Numbered from the stretch's first letter, positions 18,243 through 29,711 are shown. The stretch is 64,000 nt of DNA from Nocardia asteroides (GCF_900637185.1 NZ_LR134352.1:3090001-3154000); one strand, 5' to 3'. Numbers and translations are program-made. The notes: a model not told the origin generated them from the letters alone.

Positions 18243-18713
18243 CTACTCGCCCGCGGTGGTCCTGGCCCGCAGGAACGCCAGCGCCTCGTCGGCGTGGACG
18301 GCGGCGCGCAGTTCTCCGGTGACCACCTTCAGGATGGTCCGGTCGGTGTCGATGACGAAGGTGTGCCGCTTGACCGGCGCGAGCTTGCCCAGCAGCCCGC
18401 GCTTGACGCCGAACGCCGCGGCGACCGCGCCGTCGGCGTCGGAGAGCACGGGGTAGTCGAGCCGCTGCTTGGTGGCGAACCCGGCCTGGACTTCGGTGCT
18501 GTCGGTGCTGATGCCGGCGCAGGAGGCGCCGATGGCGGCGAACTCCGCGCTCAGATCGCGGAAGTGGCAGGCCTCGGCGGTGCACACCGGGGTGTTGGCC
18601 GCGGGATAGAAGAACAGCACGAGCGGGCCCGCGGCGAGCAAGCTGTCGAGCGAACGGAGCTGGGCGGTCTGATCGGGAAGCTCGAACTGGGGAGCGCGCT
18701 GGCCTGGCTGCAT
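18243..18713 (-). CDS. bcp: bacterioferritin-comigratory-type peroxiredoxin
   Basis: A 156-residue thioredoxin-fold peroxidase that reduces hydrogen peroxide and organic hydroperoxides. The active site is PAANTPVCTAEACHFRD, with peroxidatic Cys44 and a second Cys49 in the CX4C spacing of the BCP/PrxQ group. The Arg and Thr needed for peroxide binding are present (FVIDTDR region). It lies close to trpE, as does bcpB in mycobacteria. Confidence 0.93.
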   Translation of the reverse strand: MQPGQRAPQFELPDQTAQLRSLDSLLAAGPLVLFFYPAANTPVCTAEACHFRDLSAEFAAIGASCAGISTDSTEVQAGFATKQRLDYPVLSDADGAVAAAFGVKRGLLGKLAPVKRHTFVIDTDRTILKVVTGELRAAVHADEALAFLRARTTAGE

Positions 18714-18786
18714 GACCCGACCCTATCGACCGGGCCGCGGGGACGGAAGATCCCCGCCCGCGGACGCGAACGGGGACCATGAGCGC

Positions 18787-19062
18787 CTAGCGCTTGAGCA
18801 GGGCCGCGATCTCCGGGTTGCGGATCTCCATCACGTCGAGGATGCCGTGGACCCGCAGCATCGGCTCGAGTTGCCGGATCCGGTCGCAGTGCGCCGCGTA
18901 CTCGTCCGGATAGGTCTTCGCGTCCAGATCCTGGACCTCTTTGGCGTAGGTCACGAACGACGTGAGCGCGCTCGCCGCCGACAGCTGACCGGGTCCGTAG
19001 TGCTGCTGCGACGGGGCGGCCAGCCGGCCGTCCTGTGCGCCCTGATGCGAGGGGTACAACAT
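18787..19062 (-). CDS. small conserved-looking protein, unknown function
   Basis: A 91-residue soluble protein with a polar N-terminus (MLYPSHQGAQDG) and two amphipathic helices (SALTSFVTYAKEVQDLD; YAAHCDRIRQLEPMLRVHGI). I chose ATG 19062 because GAGGAG stands six bases upstream; in-frame codons further up lack a site. No family is recognised. It diverges from trpE, and the two promoters share a 134-base gap. Confidence 0.6.
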   Translation of the reverse strand: MLYPSHQGAQDGRLAAPSQQHYGPGQLSAASALTSFVTYAKEVQDLDAKTYPDEYAAHCDRIRQLEPMLRVHGILDVMEIRNPEIAALLKR

Positions 19063-19184
19063 TGCTCCTCTCGGGGAGTGGGAATACCGCATGCGACATG
19101 GAACGCGCGCGAGTGTAGTGAGCCCGATCACCGGTTGTCGCGTCGCGGGGTCGGGTCAGCGCACGGCTGCCGCGACCCGCCTGG

Positions 19185-19190
19185 GATGAT
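19185..19190 (+). promoter_or_regulatory. -10 box of the trpE promoter (leaderless)
   Basis: GATGAT ends six bases before the trpE ATG and there is no ribosome-binding site. I looked for a Trp-rich leader peptide in the upstream gap and found none, so the classical trp attenuator is absent here. Confidence 0.4.
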
Positions 19191-19196
19191 GGGCTC

Positions 19197-20735
19197 ATGC
19201 AGGGCGCGTCGACACCAACCACCACGACCCGCGACCAGTTCCGGCTGCTCGCCGCCGAACACCGGGTGGTCCCGGTGACCCGAAAGGTGCTGGCGGACTC
19301 CGAAACTCCGCTCTCGGCCTACCGGAAGCTGGCCGACGACCGGCCGGGCACCTTCCTGTTCGAGTCCGCCGAGAACGGGCGGTCGTGGTCGCGCTGGTCG
19401 TTCATCGGCGCGGGCAGCCCGTCGGCGCTGACCGTCGTCGACGGCGAGGCGACCTGGCTGGGCGCGGTCCCCGCCGACGCCCCGTCCGGCGGCGACCCGC
19501 TGCGCGCGCTGCACGAGACTCTCGAACTGCTGCGCACCGAACGCCTGCCCGGCCTGCCCCCGCTCACCGGCGGCCTGGTCGGCTACCTCGGCTACGACGC
19601 GGTCCGCCGGATCGAACGGCTGCCCGAGATCGCCACCGACGACCTGCAGCTGCCCGAGCTGGTCCTGATGCTGGCCACCGACCTGGCCGCGTTCGACCAC
19701 CACGAGGGTGCGATCACCCTCATCGCCAACGCGGTCAACTGGAACGGCACCGACGAGAACGCCGACGCCGCCTACGACGACGCGGTGGCCCGGCTGGACC
19801 GGATGACCGCCGCGCTGGCCGCGCCGGCGCCGTCGACGGTGTCGGTCTTCGACCAGCCCGAGCCGCAGTTCCTGCGCAGGCGCACCACCGAGGAGTTCGG
19901 CGCCGGCGTGCTGCGCCTGATCAAGGAGATCGAGGCGGGCGAGGCCTTCCAGGTGGTGCTCTCGCAGCGCTTCGAGATGGACTACACCGGTTCGCCGCTG
20001 GCGGTGTACCGGATGCTGCGGGCCTCCAATCCGAGCCCGTACATGTACCTGATGCACATTCCCGACGGCGACGGGGGCACCGCGTTCTCCATCGTCGGCT
20101 CCAGCCCCGAGTCGCTGGTCACCGTGAAGGACGGGGTGGCGACGACGCACCCGATCGCGGGCACCCGCTGGCGCGGGCAGAGCGCCGAGGACGACATCCT
20201 GCTCGAGAAGGACCTGCTCGCCGACGACAAGGAGAACGCCGAGCATCTGATGCTCGTCGACCTGGGCCGCAACGACCTGGGCCGGGTCTGCCGTCCCGGC
20301 ACCGTGCGGGTCACCCAGTACCGCCACGTCGAGCGCTACAGCCACGTCATGCACCTGGTGTCGACGGTGTCCGGTCAGCTCGCCGAGGGCAAGATCGCGC
20401 TGGACGCCGTGCAGGCCTGCTTCCCGGCGGGCACGCTGTCGGGCGCGCCGAAGGTGCGGGCGATGGAACTCATCGAGGAGCTGGAACCGACGCGGCGCGG
20501 TGTCTACGGCGGCGTGGTCGGCTACCTCGACTTCGCCGGTGACGCCGACACCGCCATCGCCATCCGCACCGCGCTGCTCAAGGACGGCACCGCCTACGTG
20601 CAGGCGGGCGCGGGTGTCGTCGCCGACTCCGATCCGGTCTACGAGGACACCGAGGCCCGCAACAAGGCCATGGCGGTGCTCAAGGCGATCGCGGCCGCCC
20701 AGACGCTACGAACCTACGAGGGCGGCCCGGCATGA
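19197..20735 (+). CDS. trpE: anthranilate synthase component I
   Basis: A 512-residue enzyme that makes anthranilate from chorismate, with ammonia from the glutaminase TrpG. The N-terminal part holds the tryptophan feedback-binding motif ([20 protein letters not shown]). The catalytic half shows [33 protein letters not shown] and [17 protein letters not shown]. The length is normal, and TrpG is not fused. It heads the trp cluster, with the next gene overlapping its stop by four bases. Tryptophan feedback inhibition is expected from the motif. Confidence 0.97.
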   Translation: MQGASTPTTTTRDQFRLLAAEHRVVPVTRKVLADSETPLSAYRKLADDRPGTFLFESAENGRSWSRWSFIGAGSPSALTVVDGEATWLGAVPADAPSGGDPLRALHETLELLRTERLPGLPPLTGGLVGYLGYDAVRRIERLPEIATDDLQLPELVLMLATDLAAFDHHEGAITLIANAVNWNGTDENADAAYDDAVARLDRMTAALAAPAPSTVSVFDQPEPQFLRRRTTEEFGAGVLRLIKEIEAGEAFQVVLSQRFEMDYTGSPLAVYRMLRASNPSPYMYLMHIPDGDGGTAFSIVGSSPESLVTVKDGVATTHPIAGTRWRGQSAEDDILLEKDLLADDKENAEHLMLVDLGRNDLGRVCRPGTVRVTQYRHVERYSHVMHLVSTVSGQLAEGKIALDAVQACFPAGTLSGAPKVRAMELIEELEPTRRGVYGGVVGYLDFAGDADTAIAIRTALLKDGTAYVQAGAGVVADSDPVYEDTEARNKAMAVLKAIAAAQTLRTYEGGPA

Positions 20736-21415
20736 CCGAGGCAGCCGCGCCCGCTCCGGCCGCCCGGCCGATCCTGCCGGTGGCGCTGCTGGCGCTGGCC
20801 GCGGCGGGTCTGTGGGCGTCCACGCGGATGACCTGGGTGACGGTGCACTCCGCCGACGGCCTCACCGAACCGCGCACCGACGAGCTGGTCGGCGCCACCT
20901 GGTTCGGCGCGCTCACCCCGCTGGCGCTGGTGCTGCTCGCCTCGATCGCCGCGGTGTTCGCGGTGAAGGGCGGGCTGCGTCAGCTGCTCGGCGTGGTCAT
21001 CGCCGTGGTGGCCGCCGTGGCCGCGGTGCCCGGCTTCGCCTTGGTAATGGGGGAGGGCCGGACCGCCGAGCGGGCGGGCACGCTGGCCGAGCTGCCGGTG
21101 CGCGCGGTGGTGAGCAGCGCCGACGTGCACGTGGCGCCCGCGATCCTGTCGATCGTGGCCGCCGTGCTCGCCCTGGCCGCCGGCGTGCTGCTGACCCGCC
21201 GGACCGGCCAGAGCGGCCAGCTCTCCGGCAAATACGACAACCCGGTGTTCCGCCGGGCCGACGCCAGCGCGCAGGTGAACAAGCAGCGCGAGGACACCGC
21301 AACGGCGGCACCGCTGTCGGATCGCGTCCTGTGGGACGCCCTCGACGCGGGCACCGACCCGACCGACACCGACGAGGGACCGGACGACGCCACGCCGCCC
21401 GGCCGCACGCCGTGA
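20732..21415 (+). CDS. Trp operon-associated membrane protein (TIGR02234-like)
   Basis: A 227-residue membrane protein with about four hydrophobic segments (residues about 16-33, 55-75, 82-104, 135-155), an external loop containing [23 protein letters not shown], and a polar Asp/Thr-rich C-terminus. It matches the family that always sits between trpE and trpC in actinobacteria, whose function is not established; a role in tryptophan or indole transport is speculation. Its ATG overlaps the trpE stop, so it is translated together with it. A 172-base gap follows before trpC. Confidence 0.85.
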   Translation: MTEAAAPAPAARPILPVALLALAAAGLWASTRMTWVTVHSADGLTEPRTDELVGATWFGALTPLALVLLASIAAVFAVKGGLRQLLGVVIAVVAAVAAVPGFALVMGEGRTAERAGTLAELPVRAVVSSADVHVAPAILSIVAAVLALAAGVLLTRRTGQSGQLSGKYDNPVFRRADASAQVNKQREDTATAAPLSDRVLWDALDAGTDPTDTDEGPDDATPPGRTP

Positions 21416-21533
21416 CACGCCGGGGGTGGGGACCGGTCCGCGGTGCCCGCCGAGTGGGAGTGACCCCCGGCACCCCCGCCGCAGTGACACGCGCGGCGGC
21501 CATTTATTGTTGTCAAGCATCGGTGAGACAGCG

Positions 21534-21551
21534 CCTGAGGGGACTCTCAGG
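21534..21551 (+). terminator. hairpin between the membrane protein and trpC
   Basis: CCTGAG and CTCAGG form a six-base-pair stem with a six-base loop in the trpC leader. It is small and lacks a T-run, so it may be a leader structure rather than a terminator. Confidence 0.3.
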
Positions 21552-21587
21552 TGAGAAGTTCGTCTCCCCAGAAAGGATTCGAGCCAG

Positions 21588-22405
21588 ATGACGGTACTCG
21601 ACTCGATTCTCGACGGGGTTCGGGCGGATGTTGCCGCTCGCGAAGCCCTCCTCGATTTTCAGGCGATCAAGGCCGCCGCGGCCGCCGCGAAGGCGCCGCT
21701 GAACGCGAGCGCCGCGCTGCACGAGGACGGGATCGGTGTCATCGCCGAGGTGAAGCGTGCCAGCCCCTCCAAGGGCGCGCTGGCCGACATTCCCGACCCG
21801 GCCGTCCTGGCCAAGGCCTACGAGGACGGTGGCGCCCGCATCATCAGCGTGCTCACCGAGGGCCGCCGCTTCGGTGGCTCGCTCGACGACCTCGACGCCG
21901 TCCGCGCCGCCGTGAACATCCCGGTCCTGCGCAAGGACTTCGTCGTCGGCCCGTACCAGATCCACGAGGCCAGGGCGCACGGCGCCGACGTCATCCTGCT
22001 GATCGTGGCCGCGCTCGAACAGGACGTGCTGTCCTCGCTGATCGACCGCACCGAATCACTGGGCATGACCGCTCTCGTGGAAGTGCACACCGAGGAAGAA
22101 GCCGATCGCGCGCTGGAAGCCGGCGCGTCGGTGATCGGCGTCAACGCCCGCAACCTCAAGACCCTCGAGGTCGACCGCGACGTGTTCGCGCGGATCGCCC
22201 CCGGCCTGCCGTCGGAGGTCATCCGGGTCGCCGAGTCCGGTATCCGCGGCACCGCCGACCTGCTGGCCTACGCCGGCGCGGGCGCCGACGCGGTGCTCGT
22301 CGGCGAGGGCCTGGTGACCAGCGGCAACCCGCGCGCCGCGGTGTCGGAGCTGGTGACCGCCGGTACCCACCCGTCCTGCCCGAAGCCGGCCCGCCGGAGC
22401 ATCCG

Positions 22406-22409
<4 letters not shown>
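21588..22409 (+). CDS. trpC: indole-3-glycerol phosphate synthase
   Basis: A 273-residue TIM-barrel enzyme that converts CdRP to indole-3-glycerol phosphate. It shows the catalytic [10 protein letters not shown] (Lys of EVKR, then SPSKG), [27 protein letters not shown] and VAESGI. An AAGGA-containing site precedes the ATG. The last four bases overlap the trpB GTG. It is not fused to TrpF, consistent with PriA supplying that step. Confidence 0.97.
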
Positions 22410-23664
<1,255 letters not shown>

Positions 23665-23668
<4 letters not shown>

Positions 23669-24465
23669 GTCAGCAGTCCCGTCTGGCCAACACCTTCGCC
23701 GCCGCGCGCGCGCAGGACCGGGCCGCGCTGATCGGCTACCTGCCCGCGGGCTACCCCGACCTGGCCGGTTCCATCGAGGTCTGCAAGGCCATGGTCGAAT
23801 CCGGTTGCGACATCGTCGAAGTGGGCGTCGCCTACTCCGACCCGGTGATGGACGGTCCGACCATCCAGGCCGCCGCCGAGCAGGCGCTGCGCGGTGGCGT
23901 GCGGGTGCGCGACGTGTTCTCCGTCGTCGAGGCGATCACCGGCGCCGGTGGCCAGGCCGTGGTGATGAGCTACTGGAACCCGGTGCTGCAGTACGGCGTC
24001 GACAATTTCGCGCGTGACCTGGCCGCCGCCGGTGGCGCGGGCATCATCACGCCGAACCTGATCCCGGACGAGGCCGACGACTGGTTCATCGCCTCGGCCA
24101 CCCACAACCTGGACCGGATCTTCCTGGTCGCGCCGTCCTCCACCGAGGAGCGCCTGGTGAAGACCCTGGAGGCCTCGCGCGGCTTCATCTACGCGGCCTC
24201 GACCATGGGTGTGACCGGTGCCCGCGACGCGGTCTCCTCGGCCGCGCCCGCGCTGTGCGCCCGCGTGCGCGCGCACTCCGACATCCCGATCGGTGTCGGC
24301 CTCGGTGTGCGCTCGGGGGCCCAGGCCGCCGAGATCGCCGCCTACGCCGACGGCGTCATCGTCGGATCGGCGCTGGTCTCGGCCGCCGCCGAGGGCCTGG
24401 ACGCGGTCCGCGCCCTCACCGCCGAACTCGCCGAAGGCGTGCGGTCGGCGACCGTTCGCTCCTAG
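23665..24465 (+). CDS. trpA: tryptophan synthase alpha subunit
   Basis: A 266-residue TIM barrel that releases indole from indole-3-glycerol phosphate. Catalytic Glu and Asp lie in [25 protein letters not shown] holds the phosphate site. The GTG start overlaps the trpB stop by four bases. It is the last gene of the trp cluster; no trpD or trpF follows. Confidence 0.96.
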
Positions 24466-24470
24466 CTGTT

Positions 24471-24501
24471 CCGCCTCTCCGCGTTGTACCGCCTCTCCGC
24501 G
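24471..24501. repeat. short direct repeat after trpA
   Basis: CCGCCTCTCCGCG occurs at 24471-24483 and again at 24489-24501, an 18-base period. It is non-coding and its function is unknown. Confidence 0.5.
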
Positions 24502-24707
24502 ACTTCTGGCCAGATCCAGGTGCGGGGTCGGACGGCCACGCGGCCGGCGGTCGGGCGGGAGCCGGGGCAGCCCGTCCCCGGTGAGTTACCCATGTCCTCG
24601 CGAACCGGTGTCGTGCCGGGACGGATTCGAGTCTGGCGCGCGTGGCTTCGTCATGTCGACGACGACCGCCGTCAGGGTCACAGTCACTCGCCGGTACGGC
24701 ACTGAAC

Positions 24708-24713
24708 TAACGT
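24708..24713 (+). promoter_or_regulatory. -10 box of the lgt promoter (leaderless)
   Basis: TAACGT ends seven bases before GTG 24721, which decides that start over the in-frame GTG at 24712. Confidence 0.5.
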
Positions 24714-24720
24714 GGTGGCC

Positions 24721-25785
24721 GTGAACTCAGTCCTGGCCTACATTCCGAGTCCGCCGCAGGGTGTCTGGCACCTCGGACCCTTCCCGCTGCGGGCGTACGC
24801 GCTGTTCATCATCCTCGGCATCGTCGTCGCCATCTGGTGGGGCGAGCGCCGCTGGCAACAGCGCGGCGGTCAGCCGGGCGCCGTGCTCGACGTCGCGATG
24901 TTCGCGGTGCCGTTCGGCCTGATCGGCGGCCGGCTGTATCACGTGGCGACGGACTGGCAGAAGTACTTCGGCCCCGGCAAGCACCCGATCGAGGCGCTCT
25001 ACATCTGGCAGGGCGGCCTCGGCATCTGGGGCGCGGTGTTCCTCGGCGGCATCGGCGCCTGGATCGGCTGCCGCGTGTACAAGATCCCGCTGCCCGCGCT
25101 GGGCGACGCGATCGCGCCCGCCGTGCTGCTCGCCCAGGCCATCGGCCGGCTCGGCAACTACTTCAACCAGGAGCTCTACGGCCGCACCACCGAGGTGCCG
25201 TGGGGTCTCGAGATCTACGAGCGCTTCGATCCGGAGACCGGCGCGCGGGACATGATGAACGGTGTCTCCACCGGTCAGGTGCTCGAGGTCGTGCACCCGA
25301 CGTTCCTCTACGAGCTGGTGTGGAACGTCCTGGTCGTCATCGCGCTGGTGCAGATCGACAAGCGGTTCAAGATCGGGCACGGCCGCCTGTTCGCGCTCTA
25401 TGTCGCCGGCTACAGCTTCGGCCGGTTCTTCGTCGAGCTGATGCGCAGCGACGAGGCCACCCACATCCTCGGCATCCGGATCAACTCGTTCACCTCCGCG
25501 CTCGTGTTCCTCGGCGCCATGGCCTATTTCGCGCTGGCCACCAAGGGCCGCGAGACGCCCGCCCAGCTGCAGCCGGGCGGTGAGCCGCGGCCCTGGCCGT
25601 GGCAGTTCTCGGCGCTGCGGGCGGCGGACGCCGCCGCCGTTACCGAGGCGAAGGACCCCGTCGACGCGAAAGCCGACGACGCGGACAAAACGCCCACCGA
25701 GGACGCCGAATCGACGGAATCCGCGGCAGCGGGCAACGACGCGGCGACCGCGGAGCCCGAGCAGAGCGGAGCGAAAAAGGCCTGA
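24721..25785 (+). CDS. lgt: prolipoprotein diacylglyceryl transferase Lgt
   Basis: A 354-residue inner-membrane enzyme that moves diacylglycerol from phosphatidylglycerol to the lipobox Cys of prolipoproteins, of which at least four lie in this window. It begins YIPSPPQGVWHLGPFPLRAY, with GGRLYHV, the signature RLGNYFNQELYGRTT and HPTFLYE; seven membrane segments are expected. Residues after about 270 form an Ala/Glu/Asp-rich cytoplasmic tail with no fold that I recognise, common in actinobacteria. It follows the trp cluster, as in mycobacteria. Confidence 0.95.
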   Translation: MNSVLAYIPSPPQGVWHLGPFPLRAYALFIILGIVVAIWWGERRWQQRGGQPGAVLDVAMFAVPFGLIGGRLYHVATDWQKYFGPGKHPIEALYIWQGGLGIWGAVFLGGIGAWIGCRVYKIPLPALGDAIAPAVLLAQAIGRLGNYFNQELYGRTTEVPWGLEIYERFDPETGARDMMNGVSTGQVLEVVHPTFLYELVWNVLVVIALVQIDKRFKIGHGRLFALYVAGYSFGRFFVELMRSDEATHILGIRINSFTSALVFLGAMAYFALATKGRETPAQLQPGGEPRPWPWQFSALRAADAAAVTEAKDPVDAKADDADKTPTEDAESTESAAAGNDAATAEPEQSGAKKA

Positions 25786-26012
25786 TCACGGCTTCGCATC
25801 CAGTCACCGACGGGCGTCCGGCAACATTCCGGGCGCCCGTCGCGATATTGCGAGCGAGTGTCGAGGGCAGTTCCGTGCGGGACCCGAGGAGACAACGGCC
25901 GGTCGGTATGACCACAATGGCCGGTGATCGTCGGTGGCGCATCGCCGTTCGGCAGATCGCCACACCGGCCGGGGGCCACGACGGGTACCCGCACGAATGA
26001 TGGAGGACATGA

Positions 26013-26549
26013 GTGACCGACCCCTATAACCCCAACCCGCAATACGGGCCCGACCTGAGCAAGCAGCCCGACGCGCCCGGGCAGCCGCAGTACGGTCAGC
26101 CCGCCTACGGCCAGCCGTCCGACCCGTACGCCCAGCAGCCCGGCTACGGCCAGCAGCAGCCGGGGTACGGTCAGCCGCAGTACGGCCAGCCGCAGCCGCA
26201 GTACGGTCAGCCCGCCGACCCCTACGGTCAGCCGCAGCCCGCGTACGGCCAGCCCTACGGCGCCATGCCGCAGGGGTACAACCCGAACGACCCGGAGGCG
26301 CCCTACGGCCGGGACATGTACGGCGTCCCGTTCTCGGACAAGCAGAAGCTGATGGCCGGTCTGCTGGAGATCTTCCTCGGCAGCTTCGGTGTGGGCCGCT
26401 TCTACCTCGGCTACACCGGCCTGGGCATCGCCCAGATCGCCGTGGTCTGGCTGACCTGCGGTATCGGCGCCATCTGGCCGCTGATCGACGGCATCATGAT
26501 GCTCACCGGCAAGGTGCCCGACGCCCAGGGCCGCCCGCTGCGCGACTGA
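26013..26549 (+). CDS. TM2 domain membrane protein with a YGQP repeat tail
   Basis: A 178-residue protein. Residues about 10-90 are low-complexity repeats of [11 protein letters not shown] and PGYGQ type, with many Tyr, Gln and Pro. Residues about 110-165 form a TM2 domain: [24 protein letters not shown], then two hydrophobic helices with the typical polar turn ([15 protein letters not shown]). TM2 proteins insert in the membrane and their role in bacteria is unclear. The GTG at 26013 follows TGGAGG; a nearby ATG at 26009 is out of frame. Confidence 0.85.
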   Translation: MTDPYNPNPQYGPDLSKQPDAPGQPQYGQPAYGQPSDPYAQQPGYGQQQPGYGQPQYGQPQPQYGQPADPYGQPQPAYGQPYGAMPQGYNPNDPEAPYGRDMYGVPFSDKQKLMAGLLEIFLGSFGVGRFYLGYTGLGIAQIAVVWLTCGIGAIWPLIDGIMMLTGKVPDAQGRPLRD

Positions 26550-26565
26550 TCGCCTGCCCTTCGTG

Positions 26566-26600
26566 AACGGGTACTCCGCGTCCGGCGGAGTACCCGTTTC
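26566..26600 (+). terminator. intrinsic terminator after the TM2 gene
   Basis: A perfect 14-base-pair stem (AACGGGTACTCCGC with its complement) around a five-base loop, ending in TTT. Confidence 0.7.
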
Positions 26601-26712
26601 GCGTTTCCCGGCCGGAATTGCGATCACCATGCGCAATACTCTGTGTCGCACCGTGGTGGCGCCGTAGCGTCGCTTGGCCTGCGCGTGCCCGATACGCGCA
26701 GCGGAGAAAGGG

Positions 26713-27471
26713 ATGTCCGTGCGCACACTGCTTGCCGCCGCCGTACTCGCCGTCGTCGCCGCGACGGGCCTGTCGGCCTGCTCCTCCGACGCCGACCCGA
26801 ACGTGCTGAAGGTCGGGACCGAGGGCACCTACGCGCCGTTCAGCTACCAGGACAACGGCCAGCTCACCGGCTACGACGTCGAGGTGGCGCGCGCGGTCGG
26901 CGAGAAGCTCGGCAAGCGGGTTGAGTTCGTGCAGACCCCGTGGGACTCGATCTTCGCCGGCCTCGAGTCCAAGCGCTTCGACCTGGTCGCCAATCAGGTC
27001 ACCGTGAATCCCGAGCGCGCCGCCAAATACGCGCTGTCGCAGCCCTACACCGTCTCCGAGGGCGTGATCGTCACCAAGGCCGACAACACCACCATCACCT
27101 CGCTCGCCGACCTGAACGGTAAGACCACCGCCCAGTCGGCCACCAGCAACTGGGGCAAGGTCGCCGCGGGCGCGGGCGCGAAAGTCGAAGCGGTGGAAGG
27201 GTTCGTGCAGGCGGTGCAGCTGCTGAAGGCGGGCCGCGTCGACGCCACCGTCAACGACACCCTGGCCGTCGGCGAGTACACCAAGAAGACCGGCGACACC
27301 GGCATCAAGATCGCGGCCGAGACCGGCGAGACCAGCAAGCAGGCCCTGGCCGCCCGCAAGGACGACGCCGCGCTGATCGCCGACATCGACGCCGCGCTCG
27401 AACAGCTGCGGGCCGACGGCACCCTGGCCCGGCTGTCGGAGAAGTACTTCGGCACCGACGTCAGCAAGTAG
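26713..27471 (+). CDS. polar amino acid ABC transporter substrate-binding lipoprotein
   Basis: A 252-residue lipoprotein (lipobox LSAC, Cys23) of the family-3 solute-binding type used for glutamine, cystine or lysine/arginine. The domain starts LKVGTEGTYAPFSYQDNGQLTGYDVEVARAVG; a second lobe has SLADLNGKTTAQSATSNWGK and GFVQAVQLLKAGRVDATVND. GTAPF-like aromatic residues suggest an amino acid ligand, perhaps cystine. The start at ATG 26713 follows GGAGAAAGGG. Only a permease follows; no ATPase gene is present. Confidence 0.88.
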   Translation: MSVRTLLAAAVLAVVAATGLSACSSDADPNVLKVGTEGTYAPFSYQDNGQLTGYDVEVARAVGEKLGKRVEFVQTPWDSIFAGLESKRFDLVANQVTVNPERAAKYALSQPYTVSEGVIVTKADNTTITSLADLNGKTTAQSATSNWGKVAAGAGAKVEAVEGFVQAVQLLKAGRVDATVNDTLAVGEYTKKTGDTGIKIAAETGETSKQALAARKDDAALIADIDAALEQLRADGTLARLSEKYFGTDVSK

Positions 27472-27474
27472 CGG

Positions 27475-28146
27475 ATGGATTCCGCGACCAGGGAGCTGAT
27501 CTGGCACAACCTGTGGCCGATGGCGAAGGCCACGGTGACGGTGACCCTGCCGCTGACCGCGATCAGTTTCGTCATCGGCCTGGCGATCGCCGTCGGGGTG
27601 GCGCTGGCCAGGATGTCGTCGAAGCGGGTGCTGTCGCTGCCCGCCCGCTTCTACATCTCGATCATCCGCGGTACCCCGCTGCTGGTGCAGCTGTTCATCG
27701 TGTTCTACGCGCTGCCGCAGTTCGGGATCGTCATCGAGCCGTTCCCGGCGGCGGTCATCGCGTTCAGCCTCAATGTCGGCGGGTACGCCGCCGAGGTGGT
27801 GCGCTCGGCGATCATGAGCGTGGCGCACGGGCAGTGGGAGGCGGCCGAATCGCTGGGCATGACCTACCCCCAGACGCTGTGGTGGGTGGTGTTCCCGCAG
27901 GCGTCGCGGATCGCCGTGCCGCCGCTGTCGAACACCCTCATCTCCCTGGTCAAGGACACCTCGCTGGCCTCGACCATCCTGGTGACCGAGCTGCTGCGCA
28001 CCGCCCAGCTGGCCGCCGCCCCGACCTTCGACTTCTTCGCCCTCTACGGCGTGGCGGCCCTGTACTACTGGGTGATCTGCCTGATCCTCGGCTTCTTCCA
28101 GACCCGCCTGGAAACCCGGCTCTCGCGGCACGTCGCCGTTCGGTGA
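27475..28146 (+). CDS. polar amino acid ABC transporter permease
   Basis: A 223-residue permease of the His/Glu/Gln/cystine family. It has about five membrane segments and the EAA-type cytoplasmic loop EAAESLGMTYPQTLWWVVFPQA, which docks with the ATPase. It also shows SIIRGTPLLVQLFI, the family N-terminal signature. It starts three bases after the binding-protein stop, so the two form one operon. The partner ATPase must be encoded elsewhere; the nearest candidate is the one at 48797. Confidence 0.92.
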   Translation: MDSATRELIWHNLWPMAKATVTVTLPLTAISFVIGLAIAVGVALARMSSKRVLSLPARFYISIIRGTPLLVQLFIVFYALPQFGIVIEPFPAAVIAFSLNVGGYAAEVVRSAIMSVAHGQWEAAESLGMTYPQTLWWVVFPQASRIAVPPLSNTLISLVKDTSLASTILVTELLRTAQLAAAPTFDFFALYGVAALYYWVICLILGFFQTRLETRLSRHVAVR

Positions 28147-28279
28147 CAACCGATTTCGTGAACACCTGGGTAACTCGCCGGGAACGCCCGGGCCGGGCCC
28201 CGTCGATATCCGCCGGTCCGGCCGGGTGGCGGTCGGGCACCCGCCGACCGGCTGAGTACGCGGAGAGTCGGGACAGGAC

Positions 28280-28285
28280 TACGCT
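28280..28285 (+). promoter_or_regulatory. -10 box of the pyk promoter (leaderless)
   Basis: TACGCT ends seven bases before GTG 28293, supporting that GTG rather than the ATG three bases later as the start. Confidence 0.5.
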
Positions 28286-28292
28286 CTAGGTC

Positions 28293-29711
28293 GTGATGCG
28301 ACGGACGAAAATTGTGTGCACCCTCGGGCCGGCCACAGCCACCCAGGACCGTATTCGTGAGCTCGTCGACAGCGGCATGGATGTGGCCCGGCTGAACTTC
28401 AGCCACGGCGAACATGCCGACCACGCCGACAACTACAAGATGGTCCGCGCGGCCTCGGACGAGTCCGGCCGCGCGGTCGGCATCCTCGCCGACCTGCAGG
28501 GCCCCAAGATCCGCCTCGGCCGCTTCGCCGACGGCCGGACCACCTGGGCCAACGGCGAGCAGGTGCGGATCACCGTCGACGAGGTCGACGGCACCCACGA
28601 CCGGGTCTCCACCACCTACAAGCAGCTCGCCAAGGACGCCAAGGCCGGTGACCGCCTGCTCGTCGACGACGGCAAGGTCGGCCTGACGGTGGAGTCCATC
28701 GACGGCAACGATGTCGTCTGCCGGGTCACCGAGGGTGGCCCCGTGAGCAACAACAAGGGCCTGTCGCTGCCCGGCATGGACGTGTCGGTGCCCGCCCTGT
28801 CCGAGAAGGACATCGAGGACCTGGAATTCGCCCTGAAGCTGGGCGTGGACTTCATCGCGCTGTCGTTCGTGCGCTCGCCGTCCGACATCGAACTCGTGCA
28901 CGACATCATGGACAAGGTCGGCCGCCGGGTGCCGGTCATCGCCAAGCTGGAGAAGCCGGAGGCGATCGAGAACCTCGAGGCGATCGTGCTGGCCTTCGAC
29001 GCGGTGATGGTGGCCCGTGGCGACCTGGGCGTGGAGCTGCCGCTCGAGCAGGTGCCGCTGGTGCAGAAGCGCGCCATCCAGATGGCGCGCGAGAACGCCA
29101 AGCCGGTCATCGTCGCCACCCAGATGCTGGAGTCGATGATCGAGAACTCCCGCCCGACCCGCGCCGAGGCCTCCGACGTGGCCAACGCGGTGCTCGACGG
29201 CGCCGACGCGGTGATGCTCTCGGGCGAGACCTCGGTGGGCGCCTGGCCGATCGACGCGGTGCGCACCATGAGCCGCATCGTCACCGCGGTGGAGTCCGAG
29301 ACGAACCGGGTCCCTCCGCTGACCCATGTGCCGCGCACCAAGCGTGGTGTGATCTCCTACGCCGCCCGCGACATCGGCGAGCGGCTCAACGCCAAGGCGC
29401 TGGTGGCCTTCACCCAGTCCGGTGACACCGTGCGCCGCCTGGCGCGGCTGCACACCCCGCTGCCGCTGCTGGCCTTCACCCCGCTGCCGGAGGTGCGCAG
29501 CCAGCTCACGCTGACCTGGGGCACCGAGACCTTCATCGTGCCGATGGTGGAGAGCACCGACGCGATGATCCATCAGGTCGACCAGGCGCTGCTGTCGATG
29601 GATCGGTACCGCAAGGGTGACCTGGTGGTCATCGTCGCCGGTTCCCCGCCGGGTACCGTCGGTTCCACCAACCTGATCCACGTTCATCGCATCGGCGAGG
29701 AGGACCACTAG
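28293..29711 (+). CDS. pyk: pyruvate kinase
   Basis: A 472-residue glycolytic enzyme that makes pyruvate and ATP from phosphoenolpyruvate and ADP. It shows RRTKIVCTLGPA at the N-terminus, ARLNFSHG, LADLQGPKIRLG, the active-site signature IAKLEKPEAIENL with its Lys, and VARGDLGVELPLE with metal-binding Asp. All domains (N, A, B, C) are present. tesB starts two bases after its stop. As in mycobacteria, it lies between the trp/lgt region and tesB. Confidence 0.97.
   Translation: MMRRTKIVCTLGPATATQDRIRELVDSGMDVARLNFSHGEHADHADNYKMVRAASDESGRAVGILADLQGPKIRLGRFADGRTTWANGEQVRITVDEVDGTHDRVSTTYKQLAKDAKAGDRLLVDDGKVGLTVESIDGNDVVCRVTEGGPVSNNKGLSLPGMDVSVPALSEKDIEDLEFALKLGVDFIALSFVRSPSDIELVHDIMDKVGRRVPVIAKLEKPEAIENLEAIVLAFDAVMVARGDLGVELPLEQVPLVQKRAIQMARENAKPVIVATQMLESMIENSRPTRAEASDVANAVLDGADAVMLSGETSVGAWPIDAVRTMSRIVTAVESETNRVPPLTHVPRTKRGVISYAARDIGERLNAKALVAFTQSGDTVRRLARLHTPLPLLAFTPLPEVRSQLTLTWGTETFIVPMVESTDAMIHQVDQALLSMDRYRKGDLVVIVAGSPPGTVGSTNLIHVHRIGEEDH

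Noticed and set aside
19063..19196. A Trp-codon leader peptide and attenuator ahead of trpE
   Set aside because: No run of TGG codons or terminator hairpin was found; the gap holds two promoters only.
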